Below are positions 25,248 to 32,447 of a DNA stretch of 34,638 nucleotides, one piece after another (positions within the stretch are counted from its first letter, which is position 1; every line of letters starts with the position of its first letter). A program made the translations under genes and the position numbers. Below the pieces are notes generated by a model. It saw only the letters and a list, made by a program, of their open reading frames with translations, was not told where the DNA came from and ran no database searches. The stretch is from Oscillospiraceae bacterium (lineage in GTDB: Bacteria; Bacillota; Clostridia; Oscillospirales; Acutalibacteraceae): positions 1-34,638 of the forward strand of contig WRED01000022.1 of assembly GCA_009779495.1 (NCBI GenBank), in the 5' to 3' direction.

Positions 25248-25906
25248 CCCCCCAGTATTGTTTGGTAAACTTGGTCCGCGATGTCTTTTATCGCCAGCGG
25301 CCCGCCGTTTTCGGCACATCGGATGACCCTCCAGCCGAGCTTGTCCGCCGCATAGCGCGCCGCTTTGCCGCAGCTTTCAAGGTAGTCCGTGTCCGCTTCG
25401 TGGATATCCCTGCGGCTCTCGTCGCCGCCATACCGCCCGCTGATGAGCTTGCGCGACACGTCCGGCGGCATATCGAAGTAGATCACCAGATCAGGCTTCG
25501 GTATCGCGAGCTTGCCGTACTCGAAATCCTCAAGCCACGCGAGGTAACCGTCCCACTGTTCATACGGCAGCTTTGTCATTTGATGATACGCGTTGGAGGT
25601 CGTGTAACGGTCGGCCAGAATCAGCTCGCCGTCCAGATATCCATCCCTCCACACGCGCAGGTAGTTCGCGATACGGTCCACCGCGTAAAACGCCGACGCG
25701 GCGTAGGCGTTGACGTCACCCGGCGCATTCCCCAGTTCGCCGGAAAGATACATGCGCACCAACGTACTTGACGGGCTGGAGTAGTCGGGCAGTTTTATAC
25801 GGCGTGTCCTGAAGCCGTCCTTCTCCAGCTTTTCTTTTACAAGCGCTATTTGCGTGGATTTGCCACTGCCGTCAAGCCCCTCGATCACCACCAGCTTGCC
25901 TTTCAT
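25238..25906 (-). CDS. tmk: Thymidylate kinase
   Basis: Phosphorylates dTMP to dTDP with ATP. The 222-residue protein has the P-loop GLDGSGKST at 10-18, the substrate/LID region with LADRYTTSNAYHQ, and VIYFDMPPDVSRKLISGR. It is a little longer than the common bacterial enzyme of about 210 residues. The ATG at 25906 has AAGGGG 7 bases upstream; an earlier TTG overlaps that site. It is the first gene after the promoter at 25995-26023, so it probably leads the long minus-strand series. Its 3' end carries a short dispersed repeat. Confidence 0.94.
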   Translation of the reverse strand: MKGKLVVIEGLDGSGKSTQIALVKEKLEKDGFRTRRIKLPDYSSPSSTLVRMYLSGELGNAPGDVNAYAASAFYAVDRIANYLRVWRDGYLDGELILADRYTTSNAYHQMTKLPYEQWDGYLAWLEDFEYGKLAIPKPDLVIYFDMPPDVSRKLISGRYGGDESRRDIHEADTDYLESCGKAARYAADKLGWRVIRCAENGGPLAIKDIADQVYQTILGGIT

Positions 25907-25994
25907 CCTCAAACCCCTTTCTGTTAAGAACCCAAAAATGGATATATCGGCAACTTTTAGCGGCTCTCAAATTTATGCTTTCCCATATTTTTAT

Positions 25995-26023
25995 ATTATA
26001 CATCAAATATATGAAAAAATCAA
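25995..26023 (-). promoter_or_regulatory. Sigma-A-type promoter for tmk operon
   Basis: On the minus strand, TTGATT (26018-26023), a 17-bp spacer and a perfect TATAAT (25995-26000), in an AT-rich stretch about 90 bp before the tmk start. No other element of this quality is seen upstream of the tmk-to-M42 gene series. Confidence 0.8.
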
Positions 26024-26294
26024 GTCGCGGATTTGAATTAGAAAAATCGAATTAGAAAAAATCAAAATTGTAATTGAACTTACGCGTCCTCCTGTGTTAT
26101 AATAATATGGGTTATTTCTTCTTTTCCGACAGCTCCTTCCATCTTCCGTCGCTCATCATCAGAATTTCCAAAAGAGGTATCCTCCCGGCCACCGGGTGCA
26201 CCACCATCTCTTTTACACAATACTTCCGGCCATAAATCTCGTATGTACTCCTTTTTTCCTTTTGCAAGCTTTTCCTCTTCCTTTCGCAAGCATT
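26024..26294 (-). other. Leftward leader/short-ORF region opposite xre
   Basis: This gap lies downstream of a strong minus-strand promoter but has no gene I can call. Three short minus-strand frames exist: a 26-codon basic frame starting at 26293, a 31-codon frame 26112-26207 (contains PLLEILMMSDGRWKELSEKK), and a 69-codon frame 26080-26289 with a TTG start. None has a convincing ribosome-binding site and they overlap in different frames. The segment may be a decayed gene, a small-protein gene or an untranslated RNA. Confidence 0.3.
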
Positions 26295-26315
26295 TTGTAG
26301 GTTTTTTTTCTACAA
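26295..26315. promoter_or_regulatory. Probable XRE operator (inverted repeat)
   Basis: Perfect 6-bp inverted repeat TTGTAG-N9-CTACAA, the form often bound by small XRE repressor dimers. The left half coincides with the -35 element of the plus-strand promoter for the XRE gene, and the whole site lies just downstream of the -10 of the opposing promoter. Binding would therefore be expected to block both transcripts. Confidence 0.55.
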
Positions 26316-26324
26316 GACTATAGT
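26295..26324 (+). promoter_or_regulatory. Promoter of the XRE regulator gene
   Basis: TTGTAG (26295-26300), an 18-bp spacer and TATAGT (26319-26324) on the plus strand, about 50 bp before the start codon. The -35 is the left arm of the inverted repeat, suggesting autorepression. Confidence 0.5.
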
Positions 26325-26348
26325 AAATGATATTGTAAAATTTGTCAA
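26320..26348 (-). promoter_or_regulatory. Opposing minus-strand promoter
   Basis: On the minus strand, perfect TTGACA (26343-26348), a 17-bp spacer and TACTAT (26320-26325). The -10 elements of the two opposing promoters share the palindrome ACTATAGT (26317-26324). Transcription would run left across the inverted repeat into 26294-26024. Confidence 0.6.
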
Positions 26349-26372
26349 GAGTTTTTTTATTTGGAGTTTTTT

Positions 26373-26720
26373 ATGAAAGATATGGCACAACGTGTCAAAA
26401 ATCGCCGCGAATCCCTCGGCATGACGCAGGATGATCTTGCGCAAAAACTCGGCTATAAGTCGCGCTCCTCCATAAACAAAATAGAGCTTGGCATAAGCGA
26501 TATACCCCTGTCAAAAATACACGAGTTCGCCAATGCCTTGCACTCTGATCCCCTCTATTTACTTTTAGGCGAGCGCCGCACCCGACGGTCAGACTCCGGC
26601 GAGAACCTGATCCGCATCGCGGGCCGGGACGGGTCATGGGAGGAATGGCGCCTGACCGACGAGGAGCTGAAAGCCGTCAAGGAATTCATCCTCGCCCTGC
26701 CCGACGCTAAAGATTTATAA
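26373..26720 (+). CDS. XRE-family transcriptional regulator
   Basis: A 115-residue DNA-binding protein with a helix-turn-helix domain at about 5-65 (RVKNRRESLGMTQDDLAQKL, SSINKIELGISDIPLSKIHE, LGER), typical of Cro/C1-type repressors. The C-terminal 50 residues (RDGSWEEWRLTDEELKAVKE) form a short tail seen in many clostridial XRE proteins. The frame can start at a TTG at 26361, but GGAG lies exactly where a ribosome-binding site for the ATG at 26373 should be. It is the first plus-strand gene in an otherwise minus-strand region and has an interleaved promoter/operator upstream. Confidence 0.92.
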   Translation: MKDMAQRVKNRRESLGMTQDDLAQKLGYKSRSSINKIELGISDIPLSKIHEFANALHSDPLYLLLGERRTRRSDSGENLIRIAGRDGSWEEWRLTDEELKAVKEFILALPDAKDL

Positions 26721-26956
26721 TCTGTTTTTTCGATGTACGTCCCGAACTGCCCGTACAACCGCCGCTCTGAGGCCCTGACAAAAAAGCCGCCCCCGTACAG
26801 CCGCGCGTTCAGCCTGCGCAAGGCAATTTCGGCCGACTTTTCGCTGATTCCGCAAAACAGCGCGGTCCCTTTTTTGCAATCCGCTTTCCTCAAACTTTTC
26901 GCACATAAGTTGACCGTATCGTATATAATGTACCAGAAGTAAGAACCTGTGCTCAT
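26555..26956 (-). CDS. Uncertain minus-strand ORF convergent with xre
   Basis: A 133-codon frame. Its first about 90 codons fill the 270-bp gap after xre and have a protein-like composition with a G/C-biased third position (KKGTALFCGISEKSAEIALR, GGGFFVRASERRLYGQF). The last about 55 codons run antisense to xre and look like a shadow. The ATG at 26956 has no good ribosome-binding site. I do not recognise a family. It could be the remnant of a gene that lost its 3' end where xre now lies, or chance. Confidence 0.3.
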   Translation of the reverse strand: MSTGSYFWYIIYDTVNLCAKSLRKADCKKGTALFCGISEKSAEIALRRLNARLYGGGFFVRASERRLYGQFGTYIEKTDYKSLASGRARMNSLTAFSSSSVRRHSSHDPSRPAMRIRFSPESDRRVRRSPKSK

Positions 26957-26992
26957 AGGCTCTAATCTAATAAAACAAGGCGGTGCGTTTTA

Positions 26993-27169
26993 ATGGCCGG
27001 AACCAAATTCTTCCGAGGAGCCTCCTGTAGGCGCGACGAATGCGCGGGCCTTATGGTCGCGTCCTTCGGCGCGGGACTTATCGCGGCCCGGATCATGCCG
27101 TACTCACTTATCATCATCGTAGCGGCCGCCGCACTGATCGTCATGGGACTCTTGATCTGCAAAAAATAG
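26993..27169 (+). CDS. Small membrane protein, 58 aa
   Basis: A 58-residue frame with AAGGCGG before its ATG. The N-terminal 18 residues are basic and carry two cysteines (SCRRDEC). The rest is strongly hydrophobic: one segment at about 19-33 and a second at 36-56 (LIIIVAAAALIVMGLLICKK), so it is probably a one- or two-span membrane peptide. It lies 38 bp upstream of spoVM on the same strand, which suggests shared expression and perhaps a sporulation link. I do not recognise the family. Confidence 0.7.
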   Translation: MAGTKFFRGASCRRDECAGLMVASFGAGLIAARIMPYSLIIIVAAAALIVMGLLICKK

Positions 27170-27207
27170 TATAATCAATCTACATAGAGAGAGGATGGGT
27201 GGAAGAA

Positions 27208-27294
27208 ATGAAGATCGTAGTTGTCCGCAGTCCGAGAGCGTTTAGGGGATTGTTGAGAATATTTTTCAGGATCAGGAAAGAAGACATGGTATAA
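27208..27294 (+). CDS. spoVM: Stage V sporulation protein SpoVM-like peptide
   Basis: A 28-residue peptide beginning KIVVVRSPRAFRGLLRIFFR and ending RKEDMV. This has the pattern of SpoVM, the amphipathic helix (26 residues in Bacillus subtilis) that recognises the curved forespore membrane and anchors SpoIVA for coat assembly. The motif of hydrophobic start, Ser-Pro near position 8-9, Gly at 14 and a basic amphipathic end is preserved. GGTGG lies about 6 bases before the ATG. In B. subtilis spoVM lies in the rlmN-prpC-prkC-rsgA-rpe-thiN-spoVM region, so its position next to rsgA supports the call; here it is convergent with rsgA. FtsH, a known SpoVM partner in B. subtilis, is also in this window. 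Confidence 0.85.
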   Translation: MKIVVVRSPRAFRGLLRIFFRIRKEDMV

Positions 27295-27319
27295 GTACCT
27301 TAGACGCTATGAAAACAAC

Positions 27320-27348
27320 AAGAGCCGCCCATTTGCCGGGCGGTTCTT
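27320..27348. terminator. Bidirectional terminator between spoVM and rsgA
   Basis: An 11-bp stem (AAGAGCCGCCC with GGGCGGTTCTT, one G-U position) and a 7-base loop. On the minus strand it is followed by TTGTTGTTTTC, a fair U-tract for rsgA. On the plus strand the tail is weaker (ACCTTAC). The position between two convergent genes fits a shared terminator. Confidence 0.8.
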
Positions 27349-27366
27349 ACCTTACATAGTCAGTTT

Positions 27367-28245
27367 TCAAGTGGTTTGACTATACATTCTCTCCTGTGCT
27401 TTCGCCTCATTGTACAGCGCGATGTAGCTGGCGTGCCGTGACCTCGCGATCGTCCCGTTTCCCACCGCCTCGCGTATTTTGCAGCCGCTGTCGGCCACGT
27501 GGGCGCAGGTTGAAAACCGGCACTTGCCGACATACGGCAAAAATTCACGGAAGCAGAATTGCAAATTCTCTTTCGGGATAAACTCGTCTTTTAGAAACTC
27601 AAGGGAGGAAAATCCCGGCGTGTCGGCAACGTATCCGCCCGCCGTGCCGTACAGCTCCACATGGCGGGTCGTGTGACGGCCGCGCCCCAGCTTTTTGCTA
27701 ATCTCCGCCGTATCAATGCGCAGACTTTCATCGACGCGGTTGAGCAGCGTCGATTTCCCCACACCCGAATTGCCCGCGAACGCGCTGATATGCCCCGCCA
27801 GCTCACATCTGAGTTCATCGGCGTTATCCGGCATACAGAGCGTAATAATCCCGGCCAGGCGGTAGGCCCCGGCCATATAGGACGGATCGCCCAAATCGGT
27901 TTTGGTGATGACGACCGCCGGCTCGATACCCTTGTCCTCCGCGATAGCGATCATACGGTCGGTCAGCAGCAGGTTGGGTGACGGCTCACGTACCGAAACC
28001 ACGATAAAAATGCGGTCGATGTTCGCGACGGGCGGGCGGCGTATGACGCTTTTACGCTCGTGTATCACCTCGATGGTGTTCTCCGCGCCGTTTTCCGCAG
28101 CGTTGATCGTTACGCGGTCGCCGGGCAGCGGCGTGATTTTCTCCTTGCGGAAAATCCCCCGCGCCCTGCATTCAAATGTCTCACCGGCGGCTTCCACGTA
28201 ATAGAAGCCGCCGATCCCTTTTAGTATCAGGCCGTCACACTGCAT
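27367..28245 (-). CDS. rsgA: Ribosome small subunit-dependent GTPase RsgA
   Basis: Circularly permuted GTPase that helps late 30S subunit maturation. The 292-residue protein has an N-terminal OB-fold (1-70), the permuted G motifs TKTD (114-117), GNSGVGKST (158-166) and DTPG (208-211), and a C-terminal zinc knuckle (CRFSTCAHVADSGC). AGAGGA precedes the ATG, 9 bp after prkC. The gene ends at a terminator. The rpe and thiN genes that often follow are absent. Confidence 0.97.
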   Translation of the reverse strand: MQCDGLILKGIGGFYYVEAAGETFECRARGIFRKEKITPLPGDRVTINAAENGAENTIEVIHERKSVIRRPPVANIDRIFIVVSVREPSPNLLLTDRMIAIAEDKGIEPAVVITKTDLGDPSYMAGAYRLAGIITLCMPDNADELRCELAGHISAFAGNSGVGKSTLLNRVDESLRIDTAEISKKLGRGRHTTRHVELYGTAGGYVADTPGFSSLEFLKDEFIPKENLQFCFREFLPYVGKCRFSTCAHVADSGCKIREAVGNGTIARSRHASYIALYNEAKAQERMYSQTT

Positions 28246-28254
28246 ACAAATCCT

Positions 28255-30552
28255 CTAGTCGTCCGGATTGTCCGGCTCAAACAAATACACCGTCAGCGTG
28301 ATTCTCGTATCAAGCGGGTATTTCGTAAACGCCTTGGGCGTCGGATCCTGCTCTTTCACGATCATGTTCTTTGAGCGGTCCTTCGTCTCCACATACTCCG
28401 GTTCAATGTACGAAAAGCCAACCTCTTTCAGCTTGTCGCACGCAACCTCGTAATTCATGCCTACCACGTCGATCATTGGCTCGCGCCCTGTGACAACGGT
28501 CGTCGTGGTTGAAAAGTAGGAGTCCGGCGTGGGCTTCTCGTCCGATACCCTTGCCGGGGAATAATTAAAGTCGATCTTGCACTCATATACCTGGGCGTGG
28601 TCGATAATCACCACCAGCTTCTTCTGCCCGTTTGAGCTTGTTACGTCAAAGGGATGCGACGCGCCGTTGAGCAGAACCGTCTTTGAAAGCTCGGGCACCA
28701 GCACATTGTCCAGATAAACCCGGAGCGAGCCTTGCTTAAAGACGGAGCCGTTATTGGGCAGGCGTATGCTTATCTTCGCGGTCGCCTCGGGCGGTATGCC
28801 GTTGCTGGCGATGATCTGAATCTCCGTCCCCTTGGGCACGGTCGCGCCTTCGCTGAAGCCCTCGATGCCTATCACGATGTCCTTGTCCTCGACGCTGTTT
28901 TCATACTTTACCGTCCGGTTCATGACGAGATAACACTGTTCAAGCATTTCTTTGGCGGTTTCAAGGTCCCAGGTAATGATCTTTGGTATCTCGGTCATGA
29001 CTCCCGTATCCACGATATATAGCGTTACCGTCTGTCCCTCGAAATAATCCTGAAACCTCTCGGGCTTTGTGCGGACGACGGTATTTTCCTTGCCGGGCTC
29101 CTGTACCCGCTCAGGAACGCATTTGAGCTTGGCGGCCTCGATGATTTCCACCGCCTCAGAGTAGTCAAGGCCATATACGTCGGGCACTTTCACGGGAGGC
29201 ATATCCTTGGGTATAAACACCGTGATCGTCTCTGTGGATTTTATTTTCGAGCGGGCGGAGGGCGACTGATCGTATACGACGCCCGCTTCGTATGTACCGG
29301 GCGTTATTGTCGCGCTGACCACGATATTCAGGTCTTTGTATTCGTCGTTATTCAGTATTTCCTCGTAGTAATTCTTGCCGATGAAATTCGGCACCTCTAT
29401 CTCGCTTTTGGAGAACTTCCCCGTAGCGTAGCTTATCAATATGATGATCCCGGCGAGTATGATAAGCCCGCCGATGATGCCGGCCAGGACCGGCAACGTT
29501 TTGCTTCGTTCCTCATAGTCGTCGTAGTATTCGTCGTCCTCCCGCCCGTTTCTTTGCAAAGGCGGCGCGGTCCGGGGCGCCGTGCCCGCGCGCGGCATGG
29601 TACCCGTACGTGCCTGGGCGCTTTGGCGCGGCATCGAAGCCGTCCTGCCAAGAGGGCTTTCGGTTTTGCCTACGAACCTTGTCGGCTCATTGTCCAAAAA
29701 GTAACCGAAATCGAACTTAATAGAGGGATTTCGCTTAAACTCGTCAATATCCAAAAGCATCTCCGCCGCCGACTGATAACGGTCACGCGGGCGCTTCTGC
29801 ATGGCCTTTAAGGTGATCTGCTCAAGTCCCACAGGGAGGGAGGGGTTTATCTCCCGGGGACGTTTCGCCTCCGACTGGAGCTGCATCAGCGCCACGGACA
29901 CCGACGTCTCGGCCTGAAACGGCAGCTGCCCTGTCAGCATCTCGTAAAGCACAACGCCGACGGAATAAATGTCCGCCTTGTTGTCGGTAACGTCGCCCTT
30001 GGCCTGCTCGGGGCTGATGTAATGTACGGAGCCTATCGTGCTGTCGGTCATGGTGCGGGTCTCGCTGCGGCTGAACCGCGCTATGCCGAAATCCGTCACC
30101 TTAATCGTCCCGTTTTGCAGCAGGATTATGTTCTGCGGCTTGATGTCCCGATGGACGATCCCTTTGTCGTGGGCGTGCTGGAGCGAACGCAGGATCTGCG
30201 TCACGAAATAAACGGCTTCTTTCCAGTTGATTCGCCCCTGCTGCTCAATGTACTCTTTTAAGGTGATGCCCTCCACGTACTCCATGACGATGTACTGGAG
30301 CCGGTCGCCGTAGCTGACGTCGTATACCTTGACAATATTCTGATGCGACAAAACCGCGATCGCCTTGGACTCATTTTTGAAGCGGCGGCGAAAATCCTCG
30401 CTCTGCAGGAACTCCTCCTTGAGGATTTTTACTGCCACAATGCGGTCGTCAACATTGTCATACGCCTTGTAAACGACAGCCATGCCGCCTACGCCGATGA
30501 TCTCCTGGATCTCATAGCGGCCGTCGAGCCGTTTTCCAACATAATTATCCAT
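28255..30552 (-). CDS. prkC: PASTA-domain serine/threonine protein kinase
   Basis: Membrane Hanks-type kinase that senses muropeptides or lipid II and controls growth, envelope stress and (in spore formers) germination. In the 765-residue chain the kinase domain is 13-272: Gly-rich loop GVGGMAVVYK, Lys42 in VAVK, HRDIKPQN (135-142), DFG (154-156) and a Thr/Ser-rich activation loop. A linker with repeated TGTMPRAGTAPRTAPP follows, then one membrane span (353-375) and extracellular PASTA units from about 386, 455 and 520. A beta-rich insert (about 595-685) precedes a last PASTA unit (about 690-760). AAGGAGAG precedes the ATG. It follows the phosphatase gene by 53 bp. Confidence 0.97.
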   Translation of the reverse strand: MDNYVGKRLDGRYEIQEIIGVGGMAVVYKAYDNVDDRIVAVKILKEEFLQSEDFRRRFKNESKAIAVLSHQNIVKVYDVSYGDRLQYIVMEYVEGITLKEYIEQQGRINWKEAVYFVTQILRSLQHAHDKGIVHRDIKPQNIILLQNGTIKVTDFGIARFSRSETRTMTDSTIGSVHYISPEQAKGDVTDNKADIYSVGVVLYEMLTGQLPFQAETSVSVALMQLQSEAKRPREINPSLPVGLEQITLKAMQKRPRDRYQSAAEMLLDIDEFKRNPSIKFDFGYFLDNEPTRFVGKTESPLGRTASMPRQSAQARTGTMPRAGTAPRTAPPLQRNGREDDEYYDDYEERSKTLPVLAGIIGGLIILAGIIILISYATGKFSKSEIEVPNFIGKNYYEEILNNDEYKDLNIVVSATITPGTYEAGVVYDQSPSARSKIKSTETITVFIPKDMPPVKVPDVYGLDYSEAVEIIEAAKLKCVPERVQEPGKENTVVRTKPERFQDYFEGQTVTLYIVDTGVMTEIPKIITWDLETAKEMLEQCYLVMNRTVKYENSVEDKDIVIGIEGFSEGATVPKGTEIQIIASNGIPPEATAKISIRLPNNGSVFKQGSLRVYLDNVLVPELSKTVLLNGASHPFDVTSSNGQKKLVVIIDHAQVYECKIDFNYSPARVSDEKPTPDSYFSTTTTVVTGREPMIDVVGMNYEVACDKLKEVGFSYIEPEYVETKDRSKNMIVKEQDPTPKAFTKYPLDTRITLTVYLFEPDNPDD

Positions 30553-30605
30553 CTTCGCGCTCTCCTTTTTCGGGACGGCAGGAGCAAGCCCCCGCCACGG
30601 TGGAT

Positions 30606-31334
30606 TTAATTCGAAACAGTAACAACGGTAATATTATCCCGTCCGCCGTTGTAATTTGCCAGCTTCACAAGCTCATCCGCTATCATATACTTGTCGGACT
30701 CGCGCGCTACCTTGTATATCTCGTCGGCGTCCACAAAATTGGTCAGTCCGTCGGTGCATATGAGCAGGATGTCGCCGTCTAAAAACGGCTCCTCGCAGAA
30801 GTCAATGAGTATCGTGCCGTCTACGCCCAAAACCCTTGTTATGATGTTTTTACGGGGGTGGCGCTTTGCCTGGGTCGGCGTAAGCTCGCCGTTTTCAAGC
30901 ATCGCCTGCACCATCGAGTGGTCGCGGGTGAGCTGCGATATACTGCGGCCGAAGATGCGGTATGCCCGGCTGTCCCCGGCGTGGGCGATGTAGGAGGCCT
31001 TGCCGCTGATGATCGCGGCGACGACGGTGGTTCCCATTCCCTCAAGCTCTTCATTGGCCCGCGACATTTCGAAAACCGTCGCGTTCGCGGTTTCTATCGC
31101 CGAAAAAAGCAGGTGCCGGATAGACGTGGAGCTCATGCCGTCACGGTAGGACGCCGTGATCTTTTCCGCGATGATCCGCACCGCCGCGGAGCTGGCTATG
31201 TCGCCGCCGGACGCGCCGCCCATGCCGTCGCACACGACAGCCCATACCATGCCGTCCGGAAATTCCCCGGCGGCGCAGGCGTCCTGATTGACGCTGCGAA
31301 CCATTCCCGCGTCTGTTTTTTTCGCGATCTTCAT
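30606..31334 (-). CDS. prpC: PP2C-family serine/threonine phosphatase
   Basis: Soluble Mn/Mg-dependent phosphatase that reverses PrkC phosphorylation. The 242-residue protein begins KIAKKTDAGMVRSVNQDA, the standard bacterial PP2C start, with metal-binding Asp in VCDGMGG (34-40), GDSRAYR and LLICTDGLTNFV further on, and GGRDNITVV at the end. The frame is open 19 codons further upstream, but GGGGAGG lies just before the ATG at 31334, so I start there. It lies 60 bp after rlmN and just upstream of its kinase. Confidence 0.96.
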   Translation of the reverse strand: MKIAKKTDAGMVRSVNQDACAAGEFPDGMVWAVVCDGMGGASGGDIASSAAVRIIAEKITASYRDGMSSTSIRHLLFSAIETANATVFEMSRANEELEGMGTTVVAAIISGKASYIAHAGDSRAYRIFGRSISQLTRDHSMVQAMLENGELTPTQAKRHPRKNIITRVLGVDGTILIDFCEEPFLDGDILLICTDGLTNFVDADEIYKVARESDKYMIADELVKLANYNGGRDNITVVTVSN

Positions 31335-31394
31335 TGTTGCCCTCCCCTGCGTGTATCGGTCAATTTTTACGTGGTTTTTTTCAATTGTCAATCG

Positions 31395-32447
31395 TTAATT
31401 GCGCTTACGCAATTGCCCGCACGCCGCGTCAATATCGCCGCCCAGACTTCTTCTGAGCGTAACGTTGATCCCCTTGCCGCTCAGTACAGCCGAAAACGCC
31501 TCGACACGCGCGCCGCCGCTTCTTTTAAAGCCGCCGTCCGTAAATTCATTCGCGGGAATCAAATTGACGTGGCACAGCATTCCTTTCAGCTTCGCGGCAA
31601 GCTCTTTTGCGCAATCGCCGCTGTCGTTCACGCCACTTATCATGATATATTCAAAAGATATCCTGCGCCCCGTCGCTTTTACATAGTCACGGCACGCCTT
31701 TAACAGCGTGTCCACGGGATAACGCCTGTTCACCGGCATCAGGCGCGAGCGTATTTCATCGTTCGGCGCGTGGAGCGATACCGAAAGCGTCAGCTGGAGC
31801 TTCTTTTCCATAAGCTCGTATATCTGCGGCACGAGCCCGCAGGTGGACAGCGAGATGTTACGCATTCCGATATTCAGGCCGGGGTCAAAGCTCACAAGTT
31901 CCAAAAAGCGATTCACGTTTTCAAAGTTGTCCAGCGGCTCCCCCATTCCCATCAATACGACGTGGGAAACGCGGATCTGCCTGTCTTTTTGCGCGGCGTG
32001 TATCTGACCCAGCATTTCAGACGCGGTCAAATTTCTGGCAAAGCCGCAGCGGGCGGACGCGCAGAACGCGCAGCCCATTTTACACCCGGCCTGAGACGAA
32101 ACGCACAGCGTATGGCCGTACTTATATTTCATCAAAACGGCTTCGATCATTTCGCCGTCCCGCAGCTTAAAGAGGTATTTGACTGTTTCATTATACTCCG
32201 AAACAAGCCTTTTTTCAATAGCGCACGGAAATATTTCAAATTTTTCAGCCAGCGCCGCCCGAAGCGAAGCCGACAGGTCGGTCATTTTGCCGAAGCTTTC
32301 AGCGCCGCGCTGTTGGATCCACGCGTATATCTGCTTCGCGCGAAAAGGCGGCAGACCCATCGCCGCAACCTCTTGCGCAAGCTCTTCAAGCGTCATGGAT
32401 TTGATATCTTCAGGCGGCAAATTGTTGTCATCACGTGTATGATTCAT
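31395..32447 (-). CDS. rlmN: Dual-specificity 23S rRNA/tRNA methyltransferase RlmN
   Basis: Radical SAM enzyme that methylates C2 of adenosine 2503 in 23S rRNA and A37 in some tRNAs. The 350-residue protein has the [4Fe-4S] motif CKMGCAFC (C122, C126, C129), GMGEPLDN, SLHAPNDEIRSRLMPVNRRYP and the C-terminal Cys (in DIDAACGQL) that is transiently methylated. The start overlaps the rsmB stop in ATGA, indicating coupled translation. Confidence 0.97.
   Translation of the reverse strand: MNHTRDDNNLPPEDIKSMTLEELAQEVAAMGLPPFRAKQIYAWIQQRGAESFGKMTDLSASLRAALAEKFEIFPCAIEKRLVSEYNETVKYLFKLRDGEMIEAVLMKYKYGHTLCVSSQAGCKMGCAFCASARCGFARNLTASEMLGQIHAAQKDRQIRVSHVVLMGMGEPLDNFENVNRFLELVSFDPGLNIGMRNISLSTCGLVPQIYELMEKKLQLTLSVSLHAPNDEIRSRLMPVNRRYPVDTLLKACRDYVKATGRRISFEYIMISGVNDSGDCAKELAAKLKGMLCHVNLIPANEFTDGGFKRSGGARVEAFSAVLSGKGINVTLRRSLGGDIDAACGQLRKRN

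Noticed and set aside
26911-26929. TTGACC and TATAAT before the 58-aa gene
   Set aside because: The two boxes are only 8 bp apart, too close for a sigma-A promoter.
27152-27175. Possible sigma-A promoter before spoVM (TTGATC and TATAAT)
   Set aside because: The TATAAT is good but the spacer is only 12 bp, and no clear sigma-E elements could be fitted either. I do not call a promoter here.
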